A stretch of 9,045 bases of DNA, taken from assembly GCA_001828545.1 (NCBI GenBank), contig MHYW01000023.1, forward strand, positions 1-9,045, in the 5' to 3' direction. Below the pieces are notes generated by a model, which saw only the letters and a list, made by a program, of their open reading frames with translations, did no database searches and was not told where the DNA came from. This stretch comes from Planctomycetes bacterium RIFCSPHIGHO2_12_FULL_52_36 (lineage in GTDB: Bacteria; Planctomycetota; Brocadiia; Brocadiales; Bathyanammoxibiaceae). A program made the position numbers and the translations under genes. Below are positions 1-5,685 of the stretch, piece after piece. Numbering within the stretch: the first letter of the stretch is position 1; every line of letters starts with the position of its first letter.

Positions 1-2
1 AT

Positions 3-83
3 GTGGTTGGGGTTGAGATATTGGGATTAAGCAAACGTGTTCCAATAGAAATGCTAAAGAGCTTGCAATTTGAAACGGTTTAA
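3..83 (+). CDS. C-terminal end of a DUF2283-type small protein (partial)
   Basis: The third frame is open from the window edge to a TAA at 81-83 and reads VVGVEILGLSKRVPIEMLKS followed by LQFETV. A V-x-G-[IV]-E-I-L-x-x-S-K-R ending is typical of the DUF2283 family, small proteins of unknown biochemical function that are often near toxin-antitoxin or DUF4258 genes. The start and most of the domain lie outside the window, so only the family can be named. The corA start codon follows 38 bases later. Confidence 0.6.
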   Translation: MVGVEILGLSKRVPIEMLKSLQFETV

Positions 84-96
84 TTGCTCACATTCT

Positions 97-109
97 ATGC
101 CTATGGCAT
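97..109. repeat. Small inverted repeat abutting the corA ribosome binding site
   Basis: ATGCC-TAT-GGCAT is a perfect 5-bp inverted repeat. It ends one base before the corA SD (GAGGAA, 110-115; 6 bases to the ATG at 122). It could be a weak hairpin or an operator half-site pair, but nothing else supports a function. I saw no convincing promoter in the 38-base gap; TTGAAA at 70-75 has only a poor partner -10. Confidence 0.3.
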
Positions 110-121
110 GAGGAACCAACC

Positions 122-1186
122 ATGCCCAAACGCATCAAGAAACGGTCTAAAAAAGTAGGCCTCCCGCCCGGCAGTCTCGTCCATATCGGGGAGAAGAAGA
201 CCGAGGAAGTTAGGATAAGAATAATAGAGTACGACGAGACGCACTTCCATGAGAAAGAGGTAAAGACGCCGGAGGAGTGCCTCCCCTTTAAGGATAAGCC
301 CACCGTTACGTGGATAGACGTGGCTGGTATCCATCGGCCAGAGGTCATAGAGAAGATTGGCGGTTATTTCGGACTGCACCCACTCGTTATGGAAGACATC
401 CTCAACACCGACCAGCGTCCGAAGATGGAGGATTTTGGCAGCTACGTCTACGTCGTCCTTAAGATGCTCTTCCACAATGGAAGGACTAACGAGATAGTCA
501 GTGAGCAGATGAGTGTGATACTGGGCCAGAACTTTGTCCTCTCCTTTCAGGAGATAGAGGTAGACGTCTTTAACCCGCTCAGGGAGCGGATAAGGACGGG
601 CAAGGGGCACCCAAGGAAGATGGGGGCCGATTACCTCGCCTACGCCCTCCTGGACTCTATAGTGGACAACTACTTCGTAATACTGGAGAGACTCGGGGAA
701 GGCATAGAGTCCCTGGAGGAGGAGCTAGTAACACGTCCGACACGAAAGACCTTACAAGCCCTTCATAACCTGAAACGGGAGATGCTATTCTTGCGCAAGT
801 CAGTCTGGCCCCTAAGGGAGGTAATCAGTGGACTTGAAAGGGGGGAATCGGCGCTGATTAAGGAGGCGGTCAGGATATACCTCAGAGACGTCTACGACCA
901 CACCATCCAGGTGATTGACTCTATAGAGACGTCCCGCGACATGCTCTCAGGGATGCTTGATATCTATCTCTCAAGTATCAGTAATAAATTGAACGAGGTG
1001 ATGAAGGTACTCACCATCATAGCCACTATATTCATGCCCCTTACCTTTATCGTAGGTGTTTACGGTATGAACTTCAGGTACATGCCAGAACTTGGGTGGA
1101 AGTGGGGTTATTTCACCATCTGGGCCATTATGGTTGCCATTGGTGTCTCCATGTTGATTTACTTCAAGAGAAGGAAATGGTTGTGA
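122..1186 (+). CDS. corA: CorA magnesium/cobalt channel
   Basis: This is a pentameric inner-membrane channel for Mg2+ (and Co2+/Ni2+). At 354 residues it closely resembles Thermotoga maritima CorA (351 residues). The soluble N-terminal funnel (about 1-285) carries GIHRPEVIEKIGGYFGLHPL and then EDILNTDQRPK around 91-101. The long stalk helix contains VWPLREV (228-234) and YDHTIQ (258-263). D92 and D280 correspond in position to the M1 regulatory metal-site aspartates of the Thermotoga protein (D89/D277). Transmembrane helix 1 (about 293-313) ends in the signature YGMNF (314-318, selectivity loop GMN). The MPEL loop, transmembrane helix 2 (about 329-347) and the basic KRRKWL tail follow. The ATG at 122 has SD GAGGAA six bases upstream. 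No Mg2+ riboswitch fits in the short leader, so control is probably allosteric, through intracellular Mg2+. Confidence 0.96.
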   Translation: MPKRIKKRSKKVGLPPGSLVHIGEKKTEEVRIRIIEYDETHFHEKEVKTPEECLPFKDKPTVTWIDVAGIHRPEVIEKIGGYFGLHPLVMEDILNTDQRPKMEDFGSYVYVVLKMLFHNGRTNEIVSEQMSVILGQNFVLSFQEIEVDVFNPLRERIRTGKGHPRKMGADYLAYALLDSIVDNYFVILERLGEGIESLEEELVTRPTRKTLQALHNLKREMLFLRKSVWPLREVISGLERGESALIKEAVRIYLRDVYDHTIQVIDSIETSRDMLSGMLDIYLSSISNKLNEVMKVLTIIATIFMPLTFIVGVYGMNFRYMPELGWKWGYFTIWAIMVAIGVSMLIYFKRRKWL

Positions 1187-1224
1187 AAAAGCAGTAGGGA
1201 GTAAGCAGAAACCTCGTTTTTTTA

Positions 1225-1253
1225 GTAGGGGCGACCCGGCGGGTCGCCCCTAC
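1225..1253. repeat. GTAGGGGCG palindrome, copy 1
   Basis: This copy has 13-base perfect arms (GTAGGGGCGACCC / GGGTCGCCCCTAC) around a 3-base loop, between corA and recG. A T-run (1217-1223) precedes it and a weaker TATTTTT (1258-1264) follows it. It might act as a leaky terminator, but it belongs to the same palindrome family as five other copies in the window. The recG frame is open through it with no usable start. Confidence 0.85.
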
Positions 1254-1277
1254 ACTGTATTTTTGGAGGAACCGCCG

Positions 1278-3404
1278 TTGCCCCTAAGGCTGGCAATCCG
1301 CCTGAGGCGGACTATTGAGTCCAGAGACAACCCACTCCAGAAACCCCTCCAGTATCTCAAGGGCGTAGGGCCAAAGCGGGCCGAATTACTCGGCAGGCTG
1401 GGCCTCTTCACCCCACAGGGACTGCTTTATTTCTTACCAAGGGATTATCAGGACAGGAGCCAGATTACGCCCATAAAGGACGTAAAATTTGGCTCTATTG
1501 CCACGGTAAAGGGAACGGTGTTAGACGTCGGTCTCAAACCCACTAGAGGCAGGAGGACCTTGCTGGAGGTACTGGTGGATGACCGTACGGGGACTATCGC
1601 CGCCACGTGGTTTAACCAGCCCTTTCTTGCGGAGAAGTTCCGTAAGGGACAGGAGGTACTCCTCCACGGGAAGATAGGGAGCTACAAATACCTCCAGATA
1701 GTCAACCCCGAATTTGAGTTTCTAGATGAGGGTAGGGGTAACCCGCCTGAGGCTGACAGTCGCTCCTACGCTAGTGGCATTGTCCCGATATACCCCCTCA
1801 CGGAGGGGATTGGGCAGGGTTATCTGAGGAGGCTTGCCATGCGTGCCCTGGAGGAGTGTGTTCCATACCTTGAAGAGGTAATCCCCCCATCACTCCAGAG
1901 GCTCAGGCGGCTGATGCCCCTCCAGGAGGCCGTAAAGGAGGTCCATTTCCCTGCCTCTATGGAGGCCATGAGGAGGGCCAGGAAACGGCTGGTCTATGAG
2001 GAACTATTCCTCTTTCAGATGGCTGTGGCCCTGAGACGGAACAGGGTAAGACAGGAGAAGGGGTACGCCTTTAGCATAGGTCCCAACGTAGACGTCCACG
2101 TCCGCAGACTGTTTCCCTTCAGGCTAACGGGGGCGCAGGAGAGGGCCATAGGGGATATCAGGAGGGACATGGAGAGTCCACGGCCAATGAACCGTCTCCT
2201 CCAGGGGGACGTGGGTTCGGGCAAGACGGTGGTGGCCCTTTACGCCATGCTTGCCGCCGTGGCAAACGGCTTTCAGGCCGCCCTTATGGCCCCTACGGAG
2301 ATACTGGCGGAACAGCACTACCGTACCCTTGAGCGCTACCTGGCTCGTGCAAGGGTAAAGGTTGCCCTGTTTGTCGGGGGCAGCCCCGGGAGGAAGGAAA
2401 ACCTTGAGGCCCTGGCCAAAGGAGAGATTGATATAGCCGTAGGCACCCATGCCCTTGTATCCAGAGACGTCCACTTCAAGAAACTAGGTCTCGCGGTAGT
2501 GGACGAACAGCACAAGTTTGGCGTATTGCAGAGGGCCGGGTTGAGACTGAAGGGGCATAGACCAGACGTCCTCGTTATGACGGCGACACCCATACCCAGG
2601 AGTCTGTCCCTGACCCTCTTCGGTGACCTGGACGTCTCTATCATTGACGAGATGCCCCCCGGGAGGCCGCCTGTAAAGACCCTCTGGGTATCCAGGAAGA
2701 GGCTACAGGAGGCCAGTGAGTTCCTCCGCTGTCGGCTAAGAGAGGGGAGGCAGGTCTTCGTCGTGTATCCCATAATAGAGGAATCCGAGAGACTAGACCT
2801 CCGTTCGGCCAAAGAGGGTGCAAGATTGTTCCAGAAATACTTCCCCGAGTTCAGGGTGGAGCCCCTCCACGGGCGGATGAGTTCCGCAGAGAAGGAACGT
2901 ATCATGCGCGACTTCAGGGAGAGACGGATACATATCCTGGTCTCTACCGTCGTTATAGAGGTGGGTATTGACGTGCCTAACGCCACTATTATGGTCATAG
3001 AACATGCTGAGAGGTTTGGTCTGGCCCAGCTCCACCAGCTGAGGGGGCGGATAGGCAGGGGGGCGGAACAATCTAATTGCCTGCTCTTTGCTGAACCCGG
3101 TAGCCTTGAGGCCAAAAAAAGGCTTGAGGTCTTCACCAGGACTAATGACGGCTTTATTATTGCAGAAGAGGACCTCAAGCTTAGGGGACCAGGCGAACTT
3201 TTTGGCACCAGACAGCACGGCCTGCCAGACCTGAAGGTGGCAGACCTGGTAAGGGACCTCCCCCTCCTGGTCCAGGCCAGGGAAGACGCCTTCAGATTGG
3301 TGGAGACGGATGCCACACTCAAAAAATTCCCCACCTTAAAGGGTAGACTGCAGGGGTCTTCCCTGGGTGGCCTGAGCCGCCAGGGGCTGGCCAGCGTGGG
3401 CTAG
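1278..3404 (+). CDS. recG: ATP-dependent DNA helicase RecG
   Basis: RecG remodels stalled replication forks and drives branch migration of Holliday junctions and R-/D-loops. The frame can open at a TTG at 1263, but that codon has no SD. The TTG at 1278 has GGAGGA (1265-1270) at 7-base spacing, so I choose 1278 (708 residues; the numbers below count from 1263). YLKGVGPKRAELLGRLGLFT (31-50) is the RecG N-terminal helical part. The OB-fold wedge is about 65-155. The helicase motifs are Walker A GDVGSGKT (315-322), APTE (343-346), DEQHKFG (414-420), TATPIPR (440-446), STVVIEVGIDVPNA (561-574) and QLRGRIGRG (592-600). The RecG-specific TRG-like end follows: NDGFIIAEEDLKLRGPGELF and GTRQHG (628-653). 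Length and motif set are normal. thiD follows after 8 bases, suggesting cotranscription. Confidence 0.96.
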   Translation: MPLRLAIRLRRTIESRDNPLQKPLQYLKGVGPKRAELLGRLGLFTPQGLLYFLPRDYQDRSQITPIKDVKFGSIATVKGTVLDVGLKPTRGRRTLLEVLVDDRTGTIAATWFNQPFLAEKFRKGQEVLLHGKIGSYKYLQIVNPEFEFLDEGRGNPPEADSRSYASGIVPIYPLTEGIGQGYLRRLAMRALEECVPYLEEVIPPSLQRLRRLMPLQEAVKEVHFPASMEAMRRARKRLVYEELFLFQMAVALRRNRVRQEKGYAFSIGPNVDVHVRRLFPFRLTGAQERAIGDIRRDMESPRPMNRLLQGDVGSGKTVVALYAMLAAVANGFQAALMAPTEILAEQHYRTLERYLARARVKVALFVGGSPGRKENLEALAKGEIDIAVGTHALVSRDVHFKKLGLAVVDEQHKFGVLQRAGLRLKGHRPDVLVMTATPIPRSLSLTLFGDLDVSIIDEMPPGRPPVKTLWVSRKRLQEASEFLRCRLREGRQVFVVYPIIEESERLDLRSAKEGARLFQKYFPEFRVEPLHGRMSSAEKERIMRDFRERRIHILVSTVVIEVGIDVPNATIMVIEHAERFGLAQLHQLRGRIGRGAEQSNCLLFAEPGSLEAKKRLEVFTRTNDGFIIAEEDLKLRGPGELFGTRQHGLPDLKVADLVRDLPLLVQAREDAFRLVETDATLKKFPTLKGRLQGSSLGGLSRQGLASVG

Positions 3405-3412
3405 ATAAAAAC

Positions 3413-4192
3413 ATGAAAAGGGTGCTCCTTATTGGAGGTTCGGACACTTGCGCCGGGGCTGGCATACAGGCAGACCTCAAGGCAGTAACAGCCCTGGGGG
3501 TTTATGGTACGACCACCATAACGGCCCTCACCGCCCAGAATACCCAGGGAGTCCAGGATATTTACCCCGTCCCTCCAGCCTTCGTTGCCCGACAAATAGA
3601 TTCCATTATGCAAGATATAGGCACGGATGCCCTGAAGACGGGCATGTTGCTGAACAAAGACATAGTGAAAGTGGTGGCAGATAAAATAAAGGAGTACAAG
3701 ATAGACAAGGTAGTCATTGACCCGGTAATACTGGCCAAAGGGGGCTGTCCCTTACTTAATGAGGAGGCCCTGGAGGTCCTGAAATCAGAACTCTTCCCCT
3801 TGGCCTCTTTAATAACGCCTAACATACCTGAGGCCGAGAGGCTTACGGGTATTTCTGTAAGGGATGTTCCTGATAGATGGGAGGCGGTACAGAGGCTCCA
3901 TGCTATGGGAGCTAAAAACGTACTGATTAAAGGTGGCCATGCACATTTTACGGGTGAGGAGGTGGAAGATGTATTTTATGATGGAAGGGAACTTGCCACA
4001 TTTTCTGCCCGGCGCATCCCGGGAGTAGACGTCCATGGTAGCGGTTGCGTACTGGCCTCCTCTATCTCTGCGGGGCTGGCCAAGGGGTACTCATTATTGG
4101 AAGCTATACGTATTGCCAGGGAGTTCCTCCTCAAGGCGATGCACCGCCCGCTCCGCATAGGGAAGGGTCACGAGGTAATAGACCCAAAGTAG
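3413..4192 (+). CDS. thiD: Hydroxymethylpyrimidine / phosphomethylpyrimidine kinase
   Basis: ThiD phosphorylates HMP and then HMP-P to HMP-PP, the pyrimidine half of thiamine, in the cytosol. The 259-residue ribokinase-fold protein shows the N-terminal GGSDTCAGAGIQADLKA (8-24) and ALTAQNTQGV (38-47). It also shows TGMLL (76-80), VVIDPV (100-105), the TPNIPEAERLTG stretch (135-146), VLIKGGH (170-176) and the anion-hole HGSGCVLASSISAGLAKG (208-225) with C212 at the catalytic cysteine position. The usual GTGCTL reads GSGCVL here. No strong SD precedes the ATG. It starts 8 bases after the recG stop, so translational coupling is likely. No TPP riboswitch is visible. The stop codon TAG (4190-4192) is part of a GTAGGGGCG palindrome, so the repeat forms the exact end of the gene. 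Confidence 0.95.
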   Translation: MKRVLLIGGSDTCAGAGIQADLKAVTALGVYGTTTITALTAQNTQGVQDIYPVPPAFVARQIDSIMQDIGTDALKTGMLLNKDIVKVVADKIKEYKIDKVVIDPVILAKGGCPLLNEEALEVLKSELFPLASLITPNIPEAERLTGISVRDVPDRWEAVQRLHAMGAKNVLIKGGHAHFTGEEVEDVFYDGRELATFSARRIPGVDVHGSGCVLASSISAGLAKGYSLLEAIRIAREFLLKAMHRPLRIGKGHEVIDPK

Positions 4193-4226
4193 GGGCGACC
4201 CACCCAAGGCTGACAGTCGCCCCTAC
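4189..4226. repeat. GTAGGGGCG palindrome, copy 2, containing the thiD stop codon
   Basis: The arms GTAGGGGCGA (4189-4198) and TCGCCCCTAC (4217-4226) pair over 10 bases, with an 18-base interior that has lost most symmetry. The TAG at 4190-4192 is the thiD stop codon. This is the most decayed interior of the family in this window. Confidence 0.75.
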
Positions 4227-4280
4227 CAGCTATATATAGTGTTAATAATAAAAAATCATACTAAATATTGTATTTTTCTC

Positions 4281-4309
4281 TTGACAGAGGCTGGATAAAG
4301 TATTATAGT
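4281..4309 (+). promoter_or_regulatory. Sigma70-type promoter for the NrdD-tail protein
   Basis: TTGACA (4281-4286, perfect -35), a 17-base spacer and TATAGT (4304-4309) form a near-consensus promoter. It is preceded by an A/T-rich stretch (about 4240-4278) that could act as an UP element. Transcription would begin near 4316, giving an ~80-base leader before the ATG at 4396. Confidence 0.75.
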
Positions 4310-4327
4310 ACGCACCGCCTGGAGGGG

Positions 4328-4399
4328 ATGGTAATAGATAGAATGTACGAGGCGCTTTTCTATAATATCAACTGCTTTTATGGGAAGGAGGAGAGATGA
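4328..4399 (+). CDS. Possible 23-codon leader ORF overlapping the next start
   Basis: An ATG at 4328 opens MVIDRMYEALFYNINCFYGK then EER, and ends at a TGA (4397-4399) that overlaps the downstream ATG (4396-4398) in an ATGA arrangement. A GGAGG (4321-4325) lies only 2 bases upstream of the ATG, which is too tight for ideal initiation; the ATG at 4343 is an alternative start. The downstream SD (AAGGAGG, 4385-4391) lies inside this ORF, so ribosomes on the leader could couple to it. A chance ORF of this size is common, so this is only a candidate. Confidence 0.25.
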   Translation: MVIDRMYEALFYNINCFYGKEER

Positions 4400-4788
4400 C
4401 CCCAGCAATACTGGAGGTGAAGAAGAAAGGGGGCAGGGTAGAGACCATCTGTGAGTTGGAGGTGGCCCTGCAGTCCTTCAGCGAGGCCGTAGAGGCCCAC
4501 GAGTACCTGGAGATAGACGGGGATGTAGAGGGCGACGGCCTTTCTACCCACTGTCTGACGGTGCTAGACCACGAAAAAAAGGTAGCCCACAATATTACCC
4601 TGGAAGCAATACTAACACAGGAGTTAGCTGCCCTAATTAAGGCCTTGGAGACGGGGGTAAAGAATCCCCTCTATGGAGTAACCCGTATAGTAGGATATTA
4701 CAGCCGTATATCCAACTGGAACAAGTCTAAGCTGGGAGAGCTCAGGGATAGACACAAGGGGAATTACTCCGTAAGGGCTGTAGCCTAG
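4396..4788 (+). CDS. Stand-alone NrdD C-terminal (glycyl-radical-like) domain protein
   Basis: The protein has 130 residues. Residues about 93-124 (YGVTRIVGYYSRISNWNKSK, then LGELRDRHKGNY) resemble the extreme C-terminus of anaerobic ribonucleoside-triphosphate reductase (NRDD), where R-[VI]-x-G-Y contains the radical-bearing glycine. Here that position is G100. The 90 residues before it hold no catalytic barrel and no CxxC zinc ribbon, and the only cysteines are C19 and C53. So this is not a ribonucleotide reductase by itself. The size and arrangement recall YfiD/GrcA, the spare glycyl-radical part of pyruvate formate-lyase, but that role is inference. The N-terminal part is acidic and helical (AILEVKK, LEVALQSFSEAVEAHEYLEI) and unrecognised. 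The ATG has an excellent SD (AAGGAGG, 4385-4391), its own promoter upstream and its own terminator downstream, so it is monocistronic. A non-enzymatic protein that merely retained the motif is the main alternative. Confidence 0.75.
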   Translation: MTPAILEVKKKGGRVETICELEVALQSFSEAVEAHEYLEIDGDVEGDGLSTHCLTVLDHEKKVAHNITLEAILTQELAALIKALETGVKNPLYGVTRIVGYYSRISNWNKSKLGELRDRHKGNYSVRAVA

Positions 4789-4799
4789 AAGGTTTAGAA

Positions 4800-4830
4800 G
4801 TAGGTAAGGGCGTATTGCATGCGCCCCTAC
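4800..4830. repeat. GTAGGGGCG palindrome, copy 3 (imperfect)
   Basis: The arms GTAAGGGCGTAT (4804-4815) and ATGCGCCCCTAC (4819-4830) pair with one mismatch and one G-U. A partial GTAG precedes the left arm. It lies between the NrdD-tail stop and its terminator. Confidence 0.7.
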
Positions 4831-4850
4831 CAGAAGTTCAAGAACCCGCA

Positions 4851-4891
4851 GGCCCTGCACCTGTTATTTAAGGTGCAGGGCCAAATTTTTT
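4851..4891 (+). terminator. Rho-independent terminator of the NrdD-tail gene
   Basis: A perfect 12-bp stem, GGCCCTGCACCT (4851-4862) / AGGTGCAGGGCC (4871-4882), has an 8-base loop. It is followed by AAA and a six-T run (4886-4891). The T-run is only on this strand, so it acts on plus-strand transcripts. Confidence 0.9.
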
Positions 4892-4908
4892 GGTCTTCAC
4901 AGACGACT

Positions 4909-4931
4909 GTAGCCGCAGGCTTTAGCCTGCG
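4909..4931. repeat. GCAGGCT palindrome, copy 1
   Basis: A 23-base element begins GTAGC and holds the palindrome CGCAGGCT-TT-AGCCTGCG. The exact reverse complement of all 23 bases occurs at 8271-8293. It is a dispersed intergenic repeat. Confidence 0.85.
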
Positions 4932-4936
4932 ATAAG

Positions 4937-4957
4937 GAGGTACAGGTCCCGTACCTC
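4937..4957 (-). terminator. Possible terminator hairpin of the LOG-like gene
   Basis: The arms GAGGTAC (4937-4943) and GTACCTC (4951-4957) form a perfect 7-bp stem 15 bases past the minus-strand stop. A second small GGGG/CCCC hairpin (4959-4969) lies nearer the gene. After the stem the minus strand reads CTTATC, not a U-run, so intrinsic termination would be weak. Confidence 0.3.
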
Positions 4958-4971
4958 AGGGGGTGCCCCTC

Positions 4972-5457
4972 TTAGGCGGATTTGCCCTCAATGACTTCAA
5001 GGGCCTTCCTTACTGCCTCCTTAGCATCCCTGGCGAAGATTATCTCGTTCCCCCCAGAGCGGGCCTTCTCTATCTGCCAGGTGCCTAATCCTATGACTGG
5101 TCTCTTTATAACAAAGGCGATGGCAATCTCAGAGAGGGTACCCAATTTGCCCCCTACGGCGATGACAGCCTGTCCCGAGGAGACCACGAGGACGTTCCTT
5201 GCTATACCAAGGCCGGAGGGTATAACTATATCTATATAAGGGTTGGCACTGGAGGGGTCTTCCCCTGGAATAATACCCAGGGTAAGGCCGCCCATCTCTT
5301 TTGCCCCCCTAGCGGCGGCCTCCATAACCCCGGTCAGCCCACCACAGACCAGGACGGCGCCCTGCCGGGCTATCTCCCGCCCTACTTCCAGGGCATTCCT
5401 GGACTCCTCCTCCGTGGCCACTCCACTCCCTATCACGGCGATACACCTTTTTGTCAT
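4972..5457 (-). CDS. TIGR00725 / LOG-like Rossmann-fold protein
   Basis: The protein has 161 residues from the ATG at 5457, chosen because GGAGGGG (5464-5470) stands 6 bases upstream. An in-frame ATG at 5487 lies inside a palindromic repeat and has no SD. It is a single SLOG/LOG-type nucleotide-binding domain. It has CIAVIGSG (5-12), CGGLTGVMEAAARGAKEMGG (38-57), GIIPGEDP (61-68), N72-x-Y74 and VGGKLGTLSE (101-110), the counterpart of the PGGxGTxxE phosphate loop of LOG cytokinin phosphoribohydrolases. The family is often labelled 'possible lysine decarboxylase', which is a historical misannotation. TIGR00725 members lack a settled substrate, and a nucleotide or nucleotide-sugar ligand is a fair inference. 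The altered loop (VGGKLGT instead of PGGYGT) argues against calling it a true LOG enzyme. It is cytosolic and is transcribed divergently from the MEMO gene. Confidence 0.88.
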   Translation of the reverse strand: MTKRCIAVIGSGVATEEESRNALEVGREIARQGAVLVCGGLTGVMEAAARGAKEMGGLTLGIIPGEDPSSANPYIDIVIPSGLGIARNVLVVSSGQAVIAVGGKLGTLSEIAIAFVIKRPVIGLGTWQIEKARSGGNEIIFARDAKEAVRKALEVIEGKSA

Positions 5458-5470
5458 CGGATTCCCCTCC

Positions 5471-5498
5471 GTAGGGGCGTATCGCAATACGCCCCTAC
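5471..5498. repeat. GTAGGGGCG palindrome, copy 4, in the LOG-like gene leader
   Basis: Perfect 12-base arms, GTAGGGGCGTAT (5471-5482) / ATACGCCCCTAC (5487-5498), surround a 4-base loop. On the minus-strand transcript the hairpin ends at the base next to the SD of the LOG-like gene (5464-5470). Confidence 0.85.
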
Positions 5499-5518
5499 TA
5501 CTTCACAAGGTTGGGGCG

Positions 5519-5547
5519 ATTATTACCTACTCTATCCATGCTGTCAA
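5519..5547 (-). promoter_or_regulatory. Promoter of the LOG-like gene
   Basis: Read on the minus strand: TTGACA (5547-5542, perfect -35), a 17-base spacer, then AATAAT (5524-5519, five of six to TATAAT). The start site is expected near 5512. The resulting leader of about 55 bases contains the copy 4 palindrome. Confidence 0.65.
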
Positions 5548-5551
5548 GTCA

Positions 5552-5604
5552 CGCCGAAGGCGGATTCGCCTATGGCGAAGCTTCGCGCATGACCCCGAAG
5601 GGTT
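5552..5604. repeat. Cluster of small GC hairpins between the divergent promoters
   Basis: The segment strings together CGCC-GAA-GGCG (5552-5562), AGGCG-GATT-CGCCT (5558-5571), the perfect palindrome GCGAAGCTTCGC (5575-5586) and CCC-GAA-GGG (about 5594-5602). The first two share bases and exclude each other. It looks like another dispersed repeat type, seen once here. A regulatory site between the divergent promoters is the alternative. Confidence 0.5.
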
Positions 5605-5610
5605 GTTCCC

Positions 5611-5639
5611 TTGAAATACGCCTTTATAAAGTATATAAA
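5611..5639 (+). promoter_or_regulatory. Promoter of the MEMO-family gene
   Basis: TTGAAA (5611-5616), a 17-base spacer and TATAAA (5634-5639) form a good sigma70-type promoter. Start near 5646 gives a leader of about 40 bases. The SD before the ATG at 5686 is weak (GAGTAAAG region). Confidence 0.65.
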
Positions 5640-5685
5640 AACGTCTAAATTACGGCCTAAGACATCTCCTGGATAGAGTAAAGAA

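Noticed and set aside
1187..1277. recG start at the TTG at 1263
   Set aside because: No SD precedes it. The GGAGGA that overlaps it fits the TTG at 1278 at 7-base spacing.
2336..3334. 332-codon open frame on the minus strand
   Set aside because: It lies wholly antisense to the RecG helicase domain. The product is Ser/Arg/Leu-rich without motifs, while the plus strand has every RecG motif.
3380..3412. TPP riboswitch before thiD
   Set aside because: Only 8 bases separate recG and thiD, and no THI-box motif is visible in the recG end.
5243..5614. 123-codon plus-strand frame
   Set aside because: It is antisense to the LOG-like gene and runs through the palindromic repeat and the divergent promoters. 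It has no SD and a Pro/Ser/Ala-rich shadow composition.
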